In this document: positions 27,166 through 37,200 of the stretch, piece after piece
Layout: every line of letters starts with the position of its first letter
Position numbering within the stretch: position 1 is the first letter of the stretch
Assembly: GCA_964476505.1 (NCBI GenBank)
Contig: CAYZAW010000003.1
Span: 1 to 64,000 of the forward strand
Direction: 5' to 3'
From: CAYZAW01 sp964476505
Lineage (GTDB): Bacteria; Bacillota; Clostridia; Christensenellales; CAG-138
DNA: 64,000 nt
Translations under genes and position numbers: made by a program
The notes under the pieces: generated by a model
Told to the model about the DNA's origin: nothing
The model's database searches: none
Seen by the model: only the letters and a program-made list of their open reading frames with translations

Positions 27166-28355
27166 GTTGTCTCCTGCGGCTGTGCCGGGGGTGTAAGAGA
27201 GAACCAGTCCTGCACCTGCTGATAGATCAGGCGGTATTTATCCAGCGTGTCCATCCGAACGATGGGCATATTCAGCTTGGTAGTTTCCGGCACCGTTTCT
27301 CCGTTTAAAATTCGATCCAGCAGCATCAGTGCCTGTGCGCCCGCCTCGTAATAGGGCTCCTCTACGAATGCGTATATATCGTTTTCCTCCATGAGCGCGA
27401 TGTTTTCATCGGAAATACCCACGCCTGCCACGGAAATGGTGATGGATTTGATTAACCCCGCCGGAACGGGCGTAGCGCCGGGAACAGCGTTGATCGGCGT
27501 GGCGGGAGCAGGCGTGGGCGTGGCTTTGGGGTTGGGCGTTGCCAGCTCCGGCGCACCGTTGGCTTTATACTCCCGCTGGGCCTTCACGCGCGCCTTTACG
27601 GCAATCGCTGCGCCGTCTTCATCGGTGCAAAACAAGCCCTTGATATCTCTGTTCCAAAGGATATGATTGGCAAGCTCGTCCACGGCGGCCTCCGGCAAAA
27701 CCGCCGTTCTTACAAAGTAATCCACATGATACTGCGGATAGTAGCTGTTGATGGCGGTAACAAACGCCTGATAGCAGGCTGTGGGCTGTTTGCCGTATAC
27801 GAGTATTTTCCCTGCCTTGCATTCCCGCTCTACCATGCGCTCCGCAACACCGCGGGCAACCTCCTCGGTGTAACCGATGAGGTCTGTTACCACGCTGGCG
27901 TTTGCAGCCTCGTTTTGTGTGCCGTAGTAGGGAAGTACCGTTGGAAGCCCCAGCTCCTTGGCACGGGTGATAGCGGCCGTGTTTTTATCCTCGGGATTCC
28001 AGATCAACAGCCCGGCACAGCCGTCCGTTTTTGCCTGCTGCACCGCTTCTTCCGCCTTTGCGCCAAAAGCAGCGCGATAGATCTTTGCGGGGTAGCCAAG
28101 GTTCTCCGCCGTTTTTAAAAAGCCGTGCATCACCGTATACTGCGCCATGGAACCGTCATCCGGTATCACAAAGCCCACCAGCGTGGATGAAACACTGCGA
28201 TCTACAATTGGCATAGGCGTTTGCACGGGTTCGGCTTCGGGAGTCTCCTGCACCGCCTGTTCCCCCACGGGCGCGGCGCAGCCAAACACAGCCGCCATAA
28301 TGCAGAAAACCAGCAGCAGCCATACCAGTGTTTTTTTACCGTTACGGAATGTCAT
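27162..28355 (-). CDS. Periplasmic-binding-domain lipoprotein
   Basis: A 397-residue secreted protein with a lipoprotein-type signal ending AAVFGC, followed by a type I periplasmic sugar-binding fold (VGFVIPDDGSMAQYTVMHGF to the C terminus). The ATG at 28355 has GGGAGG six bases upstream; a longer reading frame lacks a ribosome site. A Pro/Thr/Ala-rich stretch of about 35 residues interrupts the second lobe. No ABC permease genes are next to it, and the gene is coupled to rodA, so a signalling or sensing role is as likely as sugar uptake. Confidence 0.8.
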   Translation of the reverse strand: MTFRNGKKTLVWLLLVFCIMAAVFGCAAPVGEQAVQETPEAEPVQTPMPIVDRSVSSTLVGFVIPDDGSMAQYTVMHGFLKTAENLGYPAKIYRAAFGAKAEEAVQQAKTDGCAGLLIWNPEDKNTAAITRAKELGLPTVLPYYGTQNEAANASVVTDLIGYTEEVARGVAERMVERECKAGKILVYGKQPTACYQAFVTAINSYYPQYHVDYFVRTAVLPEAAVDELANHILWNRDIKGLFCTDEDGAAIAVKARVKAQREYKANGAPELATPNPKATPTPAPATPINAVPGATPVPAGLIKSITISVAGVGISDENIALMEENDIYAFVEEPYYEAGAQALMLLDRILNGETVPETTKLNMPIVRMDTLDKYRLIYQQVQDWFSLTPPAQPQETT

Positions 28356-28400
28356 TGCAATCCTCCCATATGGGCACAACGTCCCACACGAATCCAATAC

Positions 28401-28429
28401 ATTTTACCGCAAAGCGCCCAATCTGTCAC
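28401..28429 (-). promoter_or_regulatory. SigA-type promoter of the lipoprotein-rodA operon
   Basis: Minus strand GTGACA, a 17-bp spacer and TAAAAT, ~45 bp upstream of the lipoprotein start. Confidence 0.75.
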
Positions 28430-28493
28430 CCCGCCAGCTTTGAAATTCACAGCCAAGTCAAAATAAAACCTGTATTCATCTGTATTTCCCCAC

Positions 28494-28516
28494 AAAAAAA
28501 GGCGGATCGCTCCGCC
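28494..28516 (-). terminator. Terminator of pgi
   Basis: Stem GGCGGA, loop GCGA, stem TCCGCC, then TTTTTTT on the minus strand, 15 nt past the pgi stop. The plus-strand tail TTTATCC is weak. Confidence 0.9.
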
Positions 28517-28530
28517 TTTATCCGTATCGT

Positions 28531-29955
28531 TTATATGATGTATTGGGGCTTCTTCTCCGGACGCGCGTCCAACTCCGCTTTCTTCTCCGCAAAGCCGGGC
28601 TTGCCCAATAACGCATAGGTGGCGTTTTTGCCCTCCTCCACGCCGGGCTGGTCGAAGGCATTGATATCCAAGAGTTCGCCAGCAAACGCGGTTTCCACCT
28701 CCAGAAGATATAAGAGCTCGCCCACCGTGAAGGCGTTCACCTCGGGAAGGGTGATGCTGTTAGACATATGACCGCTCTTTTGCACGGCATACTCGGTAGC
28801 CATCTGCTCCGCGTGGATCAGCTCATTCAGGCTGTGCCCGCACAGGAAGGAAACGTCCGGGATATCCGAAAAGCCCTGCGGAATCGCGATCTCGCTGCGG
28901 TAACGGTCTACGCCAAGGAAGGTGATGACCTTGTCAAAGGGGCCTTCCGTGTACAGCTGTACTTGGCTGTGCTGATCCGTCACGCCAAGCGCCTTTACGG
29001 GCGTTTGCCCGGCATTGATCACCTTACCGGCGTTATCAAAGCGCTTGCCTAAGGACTCCGCCCAAAGCTGTGCATACCAGTCTGCCATATACTTGAGCGA
29101 ATCCGCATAGGGCATCAGCACGGAAATGTTGCAGCCCTTCTGCATGGCGATGTATTGCAACGTTGCCAGCATGTATGCCGGGTTCTTCCAAACATCCGCC
29201 GTTTTCACCTGCGCGTCCATATACGCCGCGCCCGCCAAGAGCCCGCGAATATCTATTCCGCAAACCGCCGCCGCCACAAGGCCAACGGGGCACAGCTCGG
29301 AAAACCTGCCGCCAACGCCGTCCGGCACATAGAAGGTGGTAAGCCCAAGCTGCTTGGCGATCTTGATCAAATTGCCCTTTTTCTCGTCCGTGGTGGCGAT
29401 CAGGTGCTTTTTCAGATTCTCTTCCCCTACCGCCTTACGCAACAGGTCGGTCACGATCAACAGCTGCGACATGGTTTCGCTGGTGCCGCCGGACTTGGTG
29501 ACCACGTTGAACACGGTCTTTTTCACGTCGATCACGTCTAAAAGCGCCGCCATGCGTTCCGGGTCTACATTGTCCTCCACGAACAGGCGCGGGCCACCCC
29601 GCCGCTCCCGGGGCAGGTCGTTATAATGCAGATGGTTCAGCGCCTGCTGTACGGCGATGGGACCAAGGGCGCTGCCGCCAATGCCCAGTACCACAAAATT
29701 CTCCGCAAAGGCCGCCTCTTTCGCTGCCTTTTCAATGGCGGACACAATCGCTTCGTCCATATACGGAAGCTCACGCCATTTCATGTTGCAGCGCTTGTCC
29801 TCCACCGCTTTTGCAGCGGCTGCAAGGCGCGGCGCTAAGGCTTCGATCTCCGACGCGGTAATGCCATGCGCACCCATCGTATCGAACATCATGTTATTGA
29901 AGTCCACGCGAAGCCGCATGCTCTCCTGCCAAGCCTTGTTCTCATAGTTTTTCAT
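28531..29955 (-). CDS. pgi: Glucose-6-phosphate isomerase
   Basis: Interconverts glucose 6-phosphate and fructose 6-phosphate in glycolysis. It has 474 residues. FVVLGIGGSALGPIAVQQAL and VVTKSGGTSETMSQLL form the sugar-phosphate-binding SIS domains; GVTDQHSQVQLYTEGPFDK and the C-terminal Lys region complete the site. AAGGAGGAACG precedes the ATG. It is 45 nt downstream of the sugar isomerase-like gene and has its own terminator. Confidence 0.96.
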   Translation of the reverse strand: MKNYENKAWQESMRLRVDFNNMMFDTMGAHGITASEIEALAPRLAAAAKAVEDKRCNMKWRELPYMDEAIVSAIEKAAKEAAFAENFVVLGIGGSALGPIAVQQALNHLHYNDLPRERRGGPRLFVEDNVDPERMAALLDVIDVKKTVFNVVTKSGGTSETMSQLLIVTDLLRKAVGEENLKKHLIATTDEKKGNLIKIAKQLGLTTFYVPDGVGGRFSELCPVGLVAAAVCGIDIRGLLAGAAYMDAQVKTADVWKNPAYMLATLQYIAMQKGCNISVLMPYADSLKYMADWYAQLWAESLGKRFDNAGKVINAGQTPVKALGVTDQHSQVQLYTEGPFDKVITFLGVDRYRSEIAIPQGFSDIPDVSFLCGHSLNELIHAEQMATEYAVQKSGHMSNSITLPEVNAFTVGELLYLLEVETAFAGELLDINAFDQPGVEEGKNATYALLGKPGFAEKKAELDARPEKKPQYII

Positions 29956-30000
29956 TCTATACGTTCCTCCTTCGTGTATCTGTAAAGCCGTGGCTTTGGT

Positions 30001-30804
30001 TTATTGAAACACCTGTTTTAAACGGCGGTAGCTATTCGTAAATGCGTCCATATCACCGTACAGGTCGCTGTACACCTCCACGAATGCCGGGCCGGTATAG
30101 CCCATATCGTCAAGCGCACGCTTTAGCGCCGCAAAGTTGCAGTTGCCTTCAAAGGGCAGTAAGGGAACGGCGCGGTCTTTTTCGATGCGGTAATCGCACA
30201 GATGTACGTTTGCCAGTTTATCGCCGATGGCGGCAAGGTAGCCGGGCCATTCCTGCCCGCTTCTAGCCGCCTGCTTTACATCCAGCGTAAAATACAACCA
30301 GTCGGTCTTGGCGGCATCTAAAATACGGGCGGCAAACGCAGGCTCTGAAAAGAGGCACCAGCTTACGTTTTCCCATGTAAGCGTTACGCCGTAGCTGTGC
30401 GCAAGCGCACACAGATCGCGGGTGATGGGGCCAATTCGCGTGAGCTCCAAATTTCTTGCGGCACCCCGTAAAAGTGCGCTGCCGTGAAACACATAGTACT
30501 TTGCGCCCAGCGTTTTTGCCCCTTGCAGCACCTTTTCGTACAGCGCCCACGCATCCTGCCGTTGGCGGGGGTGGATGGAAAACAACTGCGCCTCAAACTG
30601 CACGCCCATGGGATGAACGCTGTACGGCGTTAGCCCGCTTTCTTTTATTCGCCGGTCTACCAACGAGATAAACGCCGGTTCGTACTCCGAAAACGTATTT
30701 AAGAATACCTCACAAACGGACGCGCCACAAGCCTTGATTTGCGAAAAGCTGTCTTCCAGTGGGAAACGCGCAAACAAGCTTGCGGTAGATATCCCCAATT
30801 CCAT
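30001..30804 (-). CDS. Sugar phosphate isomerase/epimerase-like TIM barrel protein
   Basis: A 267-residue protein of the xylose isomerase-like TIM barrel superfamily (AP endonuclease 2 fold). Metal-ligand type positions are visible: YYVFHGSALL, LTWENVSWCLFSEP, LYFTLDVKQAA, NVHLCDYR and AFVEVYSD. The substrate is unknown. GGGAGG stands eight bases before the ATG at 30804. It has its own promoter and precedes pgi, which may place it in sugar metabolism. Confidence 0.8.
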   Translation of the reverse strand: MELGISTASLFARFPLEDSFSQIKACGASVCEVFLNTFSEYEPAFISLVDRRIKESGLTPYSVHPMGVQFEAQLFSIHPRQRQDAWALYEKVLQGAKTLGAKYYVFHGSALLRGAARNLELTRIGPITRDLCALAHSYGVTLTWENVSWCLFSEPAFAARILDAAKTDWLYFTLDVKQAARSGQEWPGYLAAIGDKLANVHLCDYRIEKDRAVPLLPFEGNCNFAALKRALDDMGYTGPAFVEVYSDLYGDMDAFTNSYRRLKQVFQ

Positions 30805-30833
30805 GCCTGCGTCCTCCCTTCATACTGCCATGC

Positions 30834-30861
30834 AGTATATCAAAAAAACCGATTTTGTGAA
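30834..30861 (-). promoter_or_regulatory. Promoter of the sugar isomerase-like gene
   Basis: Minus strand TTCACA, a 16-bp spacer and TATACT. Just downstream, over the expected start of transcription, lies an inverted repeat ATACTG-5 nt-CAGTAT (30822-30838), a possible operator. Confidence 0.6.
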
Positions 30862-30866
30862 AGCCG

Positions 30867-30896
30867 TTTACGCGTATTTCTTCCTTGTGTTATACT
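30867..30896 (+). promoter_or_regulatory. Promoter of the DUF3810 gene
   Basis: Plus strand TTTACG, an 18-bp spacer and TATACT at 30891. The ATG at 30904 lies only 7 nt beyond the -10, so the message may be leaderless. This promoter is divergent from, and interleaved with, that of the sugar isomerase-like gene. Confidence 0.55.
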
Positions 30897-30903
30897 GTGC
30901 GGT

Positions 30904-32058
30904 ATGGAACAACAGGATATGCAAAAACAAAAACAGAAAAAACGCCTGTCGCCCGAATGGCGGTTTGTATTGCTGCGCCTGCCGTGGCTGCTTTTGATAC
31001 CGCTTGCCATGTGCTTGGCGCATGTTGCCTCCCGTAACCCGCAGTATATTGAGGATATCTACGCAAAGAGCATTTATCCCGTGATAAATCAAATCGTGGG
31101 AACCATATTCTCCTTTGCGCCCTTTTCCGTTGTGGAGCTGGTGTTATACGGGTTGATCATCGGGCTTGCGCTGTTTGTGATCGTAAGCGTTGTTCGTATG
31201 ATTACGGGCAGTATGCCGGTGCACCGGTTCGTAAACAAGCTGGTTTCTCTTGGCATTGCCTTTGGCGTACTGTTCAACCTGTTTTATTTTTCGTGGGGCT
31301 TCAATTATTTCCGCCCGTCCATTGCAAACGCCATGGAGCTAAACGTACACGAACGCAGCCAGCGGGAATTGGAAACGCTTTGCTATTCTCTGGCGGAGGC
31401 AGCAAACGATCTGCGGACGCAAGTAAACGAGGACAGCACAGGCGTATTTACGCTGCCCGCAGGCACGACCCTTGCGGACTGCTTCCAAAAGGCTGCCGAT
31501 TCCTATACCGCGCTTGGAAAAGAGTATCCCATGTTTACCTACGCACCGGCAAAAGCAAAGTATGTGCTGGCCTCGGAGGCCATGAGCTGGGCAGGCATTT
31601 CCGGCATCTTTGTGCCGTTTACGGCGGAATCCAACTTAAACGTGCATCAGCCGCTTTTAATGATTCCCGTATCCGCCGCACACGAAAATGCGCATGCCTG
31701 CGGCATTGCCCCGGAAAATGAGGCAAATTTCGTGGGATTTCTCGCCTGTATGTACAGTTCCGACACGACCTTGCAGTACTCCGGCGTGATGCTGGCGCTC
31801 ATCAACAGCGGCAACGCCCTGCACGACAGCGACGAGGCCGCCTATGACCGGCTGTTTGCCACTTATTCGGAGGGCGTTGTGCGTGACATCAAGCATTACA
31901 ACGCCTATTGGAAGGCTTACGAAGGCCCCGTGGAGGAGGCCATGACGGAAATGAACGACAATTACCTGAAATACAACCGGCAGGAAAGCGGCGTAAAAAG
32001 CTACGGGGAAATGGTGGATTTGCTGCTGGCTTGGCTGGAAAAGGAAAGCGCCTCTTAA
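30904..32058 (+). CDS. DUF3810 predicted membrane metalloprotease
   Basis: A 384-residue protein with a basic cytoplasmic N terminus, three membrane helices (about 21-42, 60-98 and 112-132) and a long extracellular domain. It carries a zincin motif HENAH (260-264) followed by APENEANFVGFL (acidic residues at 271-273), the arrangement of the DUF3810 family. The substrate is unknown. No Shine-Dalgarno site is seen before the ATG at 30904; an ATG at 30919 is possible. It ends in a terminator that overlaps its stop and converges with the flavodoxin-like gene. Confidence 0.82.
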   Translation: MEQQDMQKQKQKKRLSPEWRFVLLRLPWLLLIPLAMCLAHVASRNPQYIEDIYAKSIYPVINQIVGTIFSFAPFSVVELVLYGLIIGLALFVIVSVVRMITGSMPVHRFVNKLVSLGIAFGVLFNLFYFSWGFNYFRPSIANAMELNVHERSQRELETLCYSLAEAANDLRTQVNEDSTGVFTLPAGTTLADCFQKAADSYTALGKEYPMFTYAPAKAKYVLASEAMSWAGISGIFVPFTAESNLNVHQPLLMIPVSAAHENAHACGIAPENEANFVGFLACMYSSDTTLQYSGVMLALINSGNALHDSDEAAYDRLFATYSEGVVRDIKHYNAYWKAYEGPVEEAMTEMNDNYLKYNRQESGVKSYGEMVDLLLAWLEKESAS

Positions 32059-32072
32059 AGAAGCGCTTTTTT
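32045..32072 (+). terminator. Terminator overlapping the end of the DUF3810 gene
   Basis: AAAGCGC/GCGCTTT stem around an 11-nt loop that includes the stop codon, with TTTTTT as the tail. It lies over the 4-nt overlap of two convergent genes. Confidence 0.75.
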
Positions 32073-33107
32073 GATATTCTCTGCAAATGCCGCCGCCCGT
32101 TTTTCAATACCGGGAAGCGTTTGTATCTCGCCGGGATCGTTAGCGGTTTCCAGCATGCAAAATCCGGGCGGCAGGTAAAAGGCTTTGTTCATGTTCAGGC
32201 TGGAGATGAGCTGCATGCCTACGATATCTCCTCCGCTATATCCGGACACCACGATACCGAACAACTGCTTCTCGTAAAAGCGCCTTCTGCGAAACAGCCC
32301 CGTGAGGCGGTTGATGAACGCATTTAAATTTGCGCCCAGCGCATCGTTATAATTGGGGCACAGCAGCAGCAGCCCGTCGCATTCCGTAATGGCCGGATAC
32401 AACTGCTCCACCATCACACCGCCGTAAAAGCAATTTCCCTGCTCGCTAAAATGCATACAGGTGGTATAGGCACAGCCCACGCAGTCCACCACCGCGCCGT
32501 TACGAAGGGTAATTTCCTGCAATTGGATTTCTTGCGGCAAACGCTCCTTTACCATGCTCCACAACAACAGCGTATTAGAGGTGGTGCGGTTACTGGCGTG
32601 CAGCACCAGCAGCTTTGGGTTAGGCCTTTTTTCTATTGGCGCAGCGGTCAGCCGCTCCACAAGCGCCGCCGTTTCCGCACGGTACGCCTCCTCCGGCATG
32701 ATACCGCTGTAATTTGCCACAACGCGGTAGTTGTGCAGCGTTCCCGTGCCTTCCGCAAGAGGTCGCCCCACAAAGGCGCAGCCGGCTGCGTTTGCCGCCA
32801 GCACAAAGGCGCGGGCGCAATCCTTGGTATACAGCTCCTCCTGCCCATCTATCACGATACCGCCGGTACAGCCCGCAAGCGCTTCCTTATGCCTGCGAAG
32901 CCAAGCCATGCTTTCGTATAAAGCGGGGTTATATCCGCCTACTTCCAACGCCGCCGCAAACAGCACGGTGCTATCAGGCTGTATATGCGCCGGATGCTCC
33001 ACCGCCGTGTGCGGGGTGTTCATAAGCGCATGCGCCAAAAGGCCGTCCAGCCGCTTAGAGGACGCGCCCATTTGGCATACGATCAGTTTTTTGCCCGATT
33101 CCGTCAT
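32055..33107 (-). CDS. Two-domain flavodoxin-like NAD(P)H-dependent oxidoreductase
   Basis: A 350-residue protein that seems to be two flavodoxin-like domains in tandem. The second (from ~163) resembles NADPH-dependent FMN reductases: LHASNRTTSNTLLLWSM for the FMN phosphate, then a cysteine cluster C209, C212, C217, C226, and CPNYNDALGANLNAFIN. The spacing (Cx2Cx4Cx8C) could hold an iron-sulfur cluster, as in iron-sulfur flavoproteins. The first domain lacks these cysteines. It is the last gene of the lgt-pncB operon and overlaps the LDH-like gene by ATGA. Confidence 0.72.
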   Translation of the reverse strand: MTESGKKLIVCQMGASSKRLDGLLAHALMNTPHTAVEHPAHIQPDSTVLFAAALEVGGYNPALYESMAWLRRHKEALAGCTGGIVIDGQEELYTKDCARAFVLAANAAGCAFVGRPLAEGTGTLHNYRVVANYSGIMPEEAYRAETAALVERLTAAPIEKRPNPKLLVLHASNRTTSNTLLLWSMVKERLPQEIQLQEITLRNGAVVDCVGCAYTTCMHFSEQGNCFYGGVMVEQLYPAITECDGLLLLCPNYNDALGANLNAFINRLTGLFRRRRFYEKQLFGIVVSGYSGGDIVGMQLISSLNMNKAFYLPPGFCMLETANDPGEIQTLPGIEKRAAAFAENIKKALL

Positions 33108-34285
33108 AGCAAGCTTTCCTGCTGCACCAATGTGTCGTACGCGTTTTTAAGCCGCGCCATCAGCGGCTCCGGTATAGGTTCCACTTCCCAATCCAAACCC
33201 GCTTGTGTAAACCGGTTATAGCAGCCAAAGTAGGCGTTTCCCAAGGGGATAGCGCTATAATGCCAGTCTCCCCGGATGGCGGCAAGGATAGAAAGCGCCC
33301 CCGAGGACAGCGCCGGGGCGATATACGGCTTAAAGCCCGTTTCGCGAAGCGCCAGATTGGCCTGCACCACCTGCTGCGTCAGTTCACGGGAAAGCACATC
33401 ATCATACGCCGACAGGCTGTTTGCGATCACTAGCGCCTGCCCGTGAGGGCCGTACGCGCGGCCTTCCGATAAAAACGATTGAAAGCGCGGCTCCTTTTTT
33501 GCGTAATACGCGGCGCGGGCGTTCATTACCCCAAGGCCAAAGCCCTGTATCTGTTCCGGACGAAGGCCGTTCCCGTCCCACTCGCCCGCTTTGTTTTGAT
33601 TGCTGTATAGAAACGCCGCGCGGGACAGCACATCCACCGGGTCAGACACCACACAGAACAATCCCTGATACCGCGCCGCTCTTGCCAGCTTTGCGTAGTG
33701 CTTGATGATCGCCGCATTTCCCGCAAGCTGCGCCATGCGCACGTCCGTTTTCTGCGTGCTAAGCGGCGGCACGGCTTTGCAGGCGCAGAAAATGAACACA
33801 TCGCATGAAAACAGCTCCTCCGCCTGCAAGGGATGCACGGCGGGCAGCGCATCATACGCTCGCGGCCAAGCGATCTGGTTCATTTCAAAGGCATAGCGCT
33901 GCATCTGCGCTTGATTTACGTCGTAAATGCCGATACGCTCTATCACATCTCCGCCCAACAGCACCAGCCCCGTTAACAGCGTTGCTCCTACGTCTCCCAG
34001 TGCCAGCAGATGCATCCGTTTTTTCCCTGACGAAAACGGTACGGAAGGCATTTTTGCCGTACAGCCCCAGCAGTTGTTCACCGCACGGGCTGTGCCGTTA
34101 CGAATGGCGCTTTGCTGGGCCGGCGTAAGCGATACCTCCTGTGTATGCCCGGTTTCGTTGAGCCATGCAATGCCCGCAGCTTCGGTAAGCTGCCATGGGC
34201 GCGTGACGCAAAACGATCCCATGGAGGAACGCTTTGCCTGCTCTAAAATGAATACGGTTTGCCCGTTGTATTGCTCGCTTTGCAT
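33104..34285 (-). CDS. Lactate/malate dehydrogenase-like protein with N-terminal extension
   Basis: A 393-residue protein. Residues ~91-270 look like the NAD-binding fold of the LDH/MDH family (LLALGDVGATLLTGL, IGIYDVN with Asp122, VVSDPVDVLSR) and the rest like its C-terminal domain. About 90 extra N-terminal residues include CWGC (72-75). The canonical catalytic Arg-His pairs are not evident, so the activity is open: a dehydrogenase of another 2-hydroxy acid, or a non-catalytic relative. It starts two bases after the 1625-residue gene (TAATATG). Confidence 0.68.
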   Translation of the reverse strand: MQSEQYNGQTVFILEQAKRSSMGSFCVTRPWQLTEAAGIAWLNETGHTQEVSLTPAQQSAIRNGTARAVNNCWGCTAKMPSVPFSSGKKRMHLLALGDVGATLLTGLVLLGGDVIERIGIYDVNQAQMQRYAFEMNQIAWPRAYDALPAVHPLQAEELFSCDVFIFCACKAVPPLSTQKTDVRMAQLAGNAAIIKHYAKLARAARYQGLFCVVSDPVDVLSRAAFLYSNQNKAGEWDGNGLRPEQIQGFGLGVMNARAAYYAKKEPRFQSFLSEGRAYGPHGQALVIANSLSAYDDVLSRELTQQVVQANLALRETGFKPYIAPALSSGALSILAAIRGDWHYSAIPLGNAYFGCYNRFTQAGLDWEVEPIPEPLMARLKNAYDTLVQQESLL

Positions 34286-34286
34286 A

Positions 34287-37200
34287 TTACCCTCGTTCTA
34301 TCATGTCGCCAACGCGCAGCAGCGCTTCAATATCGCTTGTAACATACACCGAAGGCGGCAGGTTCACATCGTAAGACAAGCTGCCCCGATCCGGCACCCT
34401 TGGCCACAGCAGTGCCTCACCCAAACGGTTGAGCGTTAAGTTGCGTTCATACAGCAGTTGATGCTCTTTTTCCAGCGTTTCCAGTATCGCCCTCGCGTTT
34501 TCCAAGCAGGTGAGCGAAAGCCGGTATACCGCCTCCTGACTCACATCCGATATAAAGCCGGGGTACGCGTAGGGCAATATCTGGTTGATGGAGGGCAGCG
34601 TATGCAGGCTGCGCCTTGCGCTTTCTCGAAGCACGCTGTCTCCGCCCAAGAAGGGATACAGCATGCTTTCCACAAACCAGTACCGCAGATTGGGAATGAA
34701 ATACACGCAATCCACCTCGCGCCCCTGTACCGCCATCAAGTCCTTGCCCCTGCCGGACAGGATTCCAACCACGATCTTTTTGATGGACAGGCCCGCCTCA
34801 ACAAATAGCGGATCGAGCGCCTCTAAGCGGTAGCCCTTATGCAGCAGGTCGTCCGCCAATATGACGGGACGGCGGAAGGAATGGATGACCCGAATCTGAT
34901 TCATCAGGCTGGAATAGCCCGGGTATTCCGTAATGGTAAAGGATTTTGCGTCCGGCGCGTATATCTTTTCGGCGTGCAGCCCTTTTGTGACCGTGTTTGG
35001 CACCACAACGCCGCGCAGTATTTTCCCGTACGGTACGCACATGTATTCGCCAAGCGGGCGGGAGCCGTCTGTTGCTGTAACGTTTCCGTTTGCCGCAATG
35101 ATCTTTTGGGTAAGCGCGTGGTTCAAAAGCCCCGCGTGAAAGGACAGCACCAGCCGCCCCGGATACAGCTCCGACATTGCCTTGGAAAAGCTCTTATGCG
35201 TATCGTTTAGCACCTGCTCCACGGCAGGCCTATCTCTTAGGGGCGCTTTGATGCCCTGCTGCACATCCTCGATTAGGGCGATGGGCGTTCGCATATCCAC
35301 GATATAGATGTGCTCGCGCTCCTCCTCTCCCGGCAGCTGCACAAAGCCTTGCCTTAAAAGCGTGCCGCGAAGCTTCGCGTCGTCCGAAACGCCGTTCCCG
35401 TGATAAATGGCATAGGTATAATCCTGTTCCAGCAGCCTTGCCAGCGTTTCTGTTAACAGCAGGCGGAATACATCCCGCCGGTACACGCCCGCCGCAAATA
35501 TGCCGGACAGTACAGCGATCTTGCCGGAGGTATGCCTTCGCACATATTCCGACAGCGCAATGCTGCCAAACTCGCGGAACAGCTCCGCTCCGTTGGTGCG
35601 ATACACACATGCACAGCCAAGCGGCCTGTCCCCCGCCGCCTCGTCCACCATTTCCATTACATACGCGTTGGGGCGGCTTAGGCTGTACTGTATCACCTGC
35701 GCAAGCTGCTGGGGCTCCATGTCCGTCCCCTCGGCGGCAACAGCCATCACGCGATCCAACAGTGCGCCGTCGTCCGGGCTGCGCCGCCTGAACGATAGCG
35801 TTTCCGACGGCAGCTGCTCCTTATACTGCGGCTCCCGCAGATACAGGCCGTTATCGTAAATGTAATTTTGCGCCACCGGGTCAACCAGCATGGAGATATC
35901 CCGGTTATAGTCCACATTCTCGCGAATGCGGCTGGAGCTCACATCCTCCAGATAGGTAGGCAGCGCCAGCTCAATGATCTCGTTTTTCACACGGGAGCGA
36001 ATGACCCGCTTTTGCTCTTCCCATGCACCGTCTTCCATATTACGGCGGAAAATCACATGGGGCAGGTGATGGATGGAATGCGCCGTAGGCGCTTTGCGGT
36101 AAGAGGAGGCGTTTAGTATCACGTCGCTTCCCGCAACGATGTACAGCGTTTGCCCCGGAAACTGCCGCTGCAACAGTACCAGATCCTCCGGGTTTGCCAG
36201 ATTCACCGGAATATCGTCCGGGAAAACGAACACCGAAAACGCATCCGCCACAGACATGTTCACGATTCGCCGCCGCACGTCATGAGGCTGGGTGCGCTTT
36301 GACCAGCTGAATTCGTCCACCGCCAGATACACGTCCAAGCCCAGATCGCGTATGGCCTTAACAATGCCCTTATGGCTGGAGGAAAAGGGGTCGAAGGTGC
36401 CCGGGAAGAACGCAACGCCCTTGGATTCCGGGAACTGGAACGGGCCGAAGCGCACCGTTGCGTTGGTGATAAAGCGGTAAATATGGTTCAGCGACGCCGC
36501 ACTGTTAAAGAACGTAAGTGTATCCTGCCGCTGCTCGTACAGCAGCGTCAGCAGCTTTTTATGGATGCGCTTGAACAGCGTGCGCTTGCGTTCGTATAAC
36601 AGGTCGCTTCCGAACAGCTGTTTGCCGATTACTAAAAATGCCTCTTGGCATACCGAATCGTTATAATGCGCAAGCCCGGAGAGCAACAGCCCCAGCATGC
36701 GATCCCGGCGGGCGGTAAAGGTATCGTTATCCTCCTGAAAGCGCGCTTGGTATTCCTCATCGTAATGCAGCAGCAGCACGCCAAGCGTTGGCATGGTAAC
36801 GCAGGCGGCGCGTTCGTTTGCGGATTTGATGTACTTTTGGAATTCGTCTATGATCTCGTCCAGCTCTTTCGGGTGCAGGTATAAGGCAAACCGCCCCAAA
36901 TACCGGGGAATATACTTGGAAAACTCGTACTCTGCCGTTTCCAGCCCCTTGGTAAGCTCAATGGCGATCTCGTTTCGCTGTTCCAGCGTTAGGCGGCCGG
37001 CAATGCGAATGAGCGCATCTCCCGCCGCATGCCGCACGGTGATTCGCTCGCTCACGCGCACCAAATTAGCAAGGTGCGTGGCTACCTGCAGCGCTTTATC
37101 CTGCTCCTCCGTTCGCAGGTGGAACAGTAATAGCTCGATGTTGATCTCCTTAATGACCCACGGTGTAGCCGTTTTTAAATTGTCTAAAAACAACCCCGCA

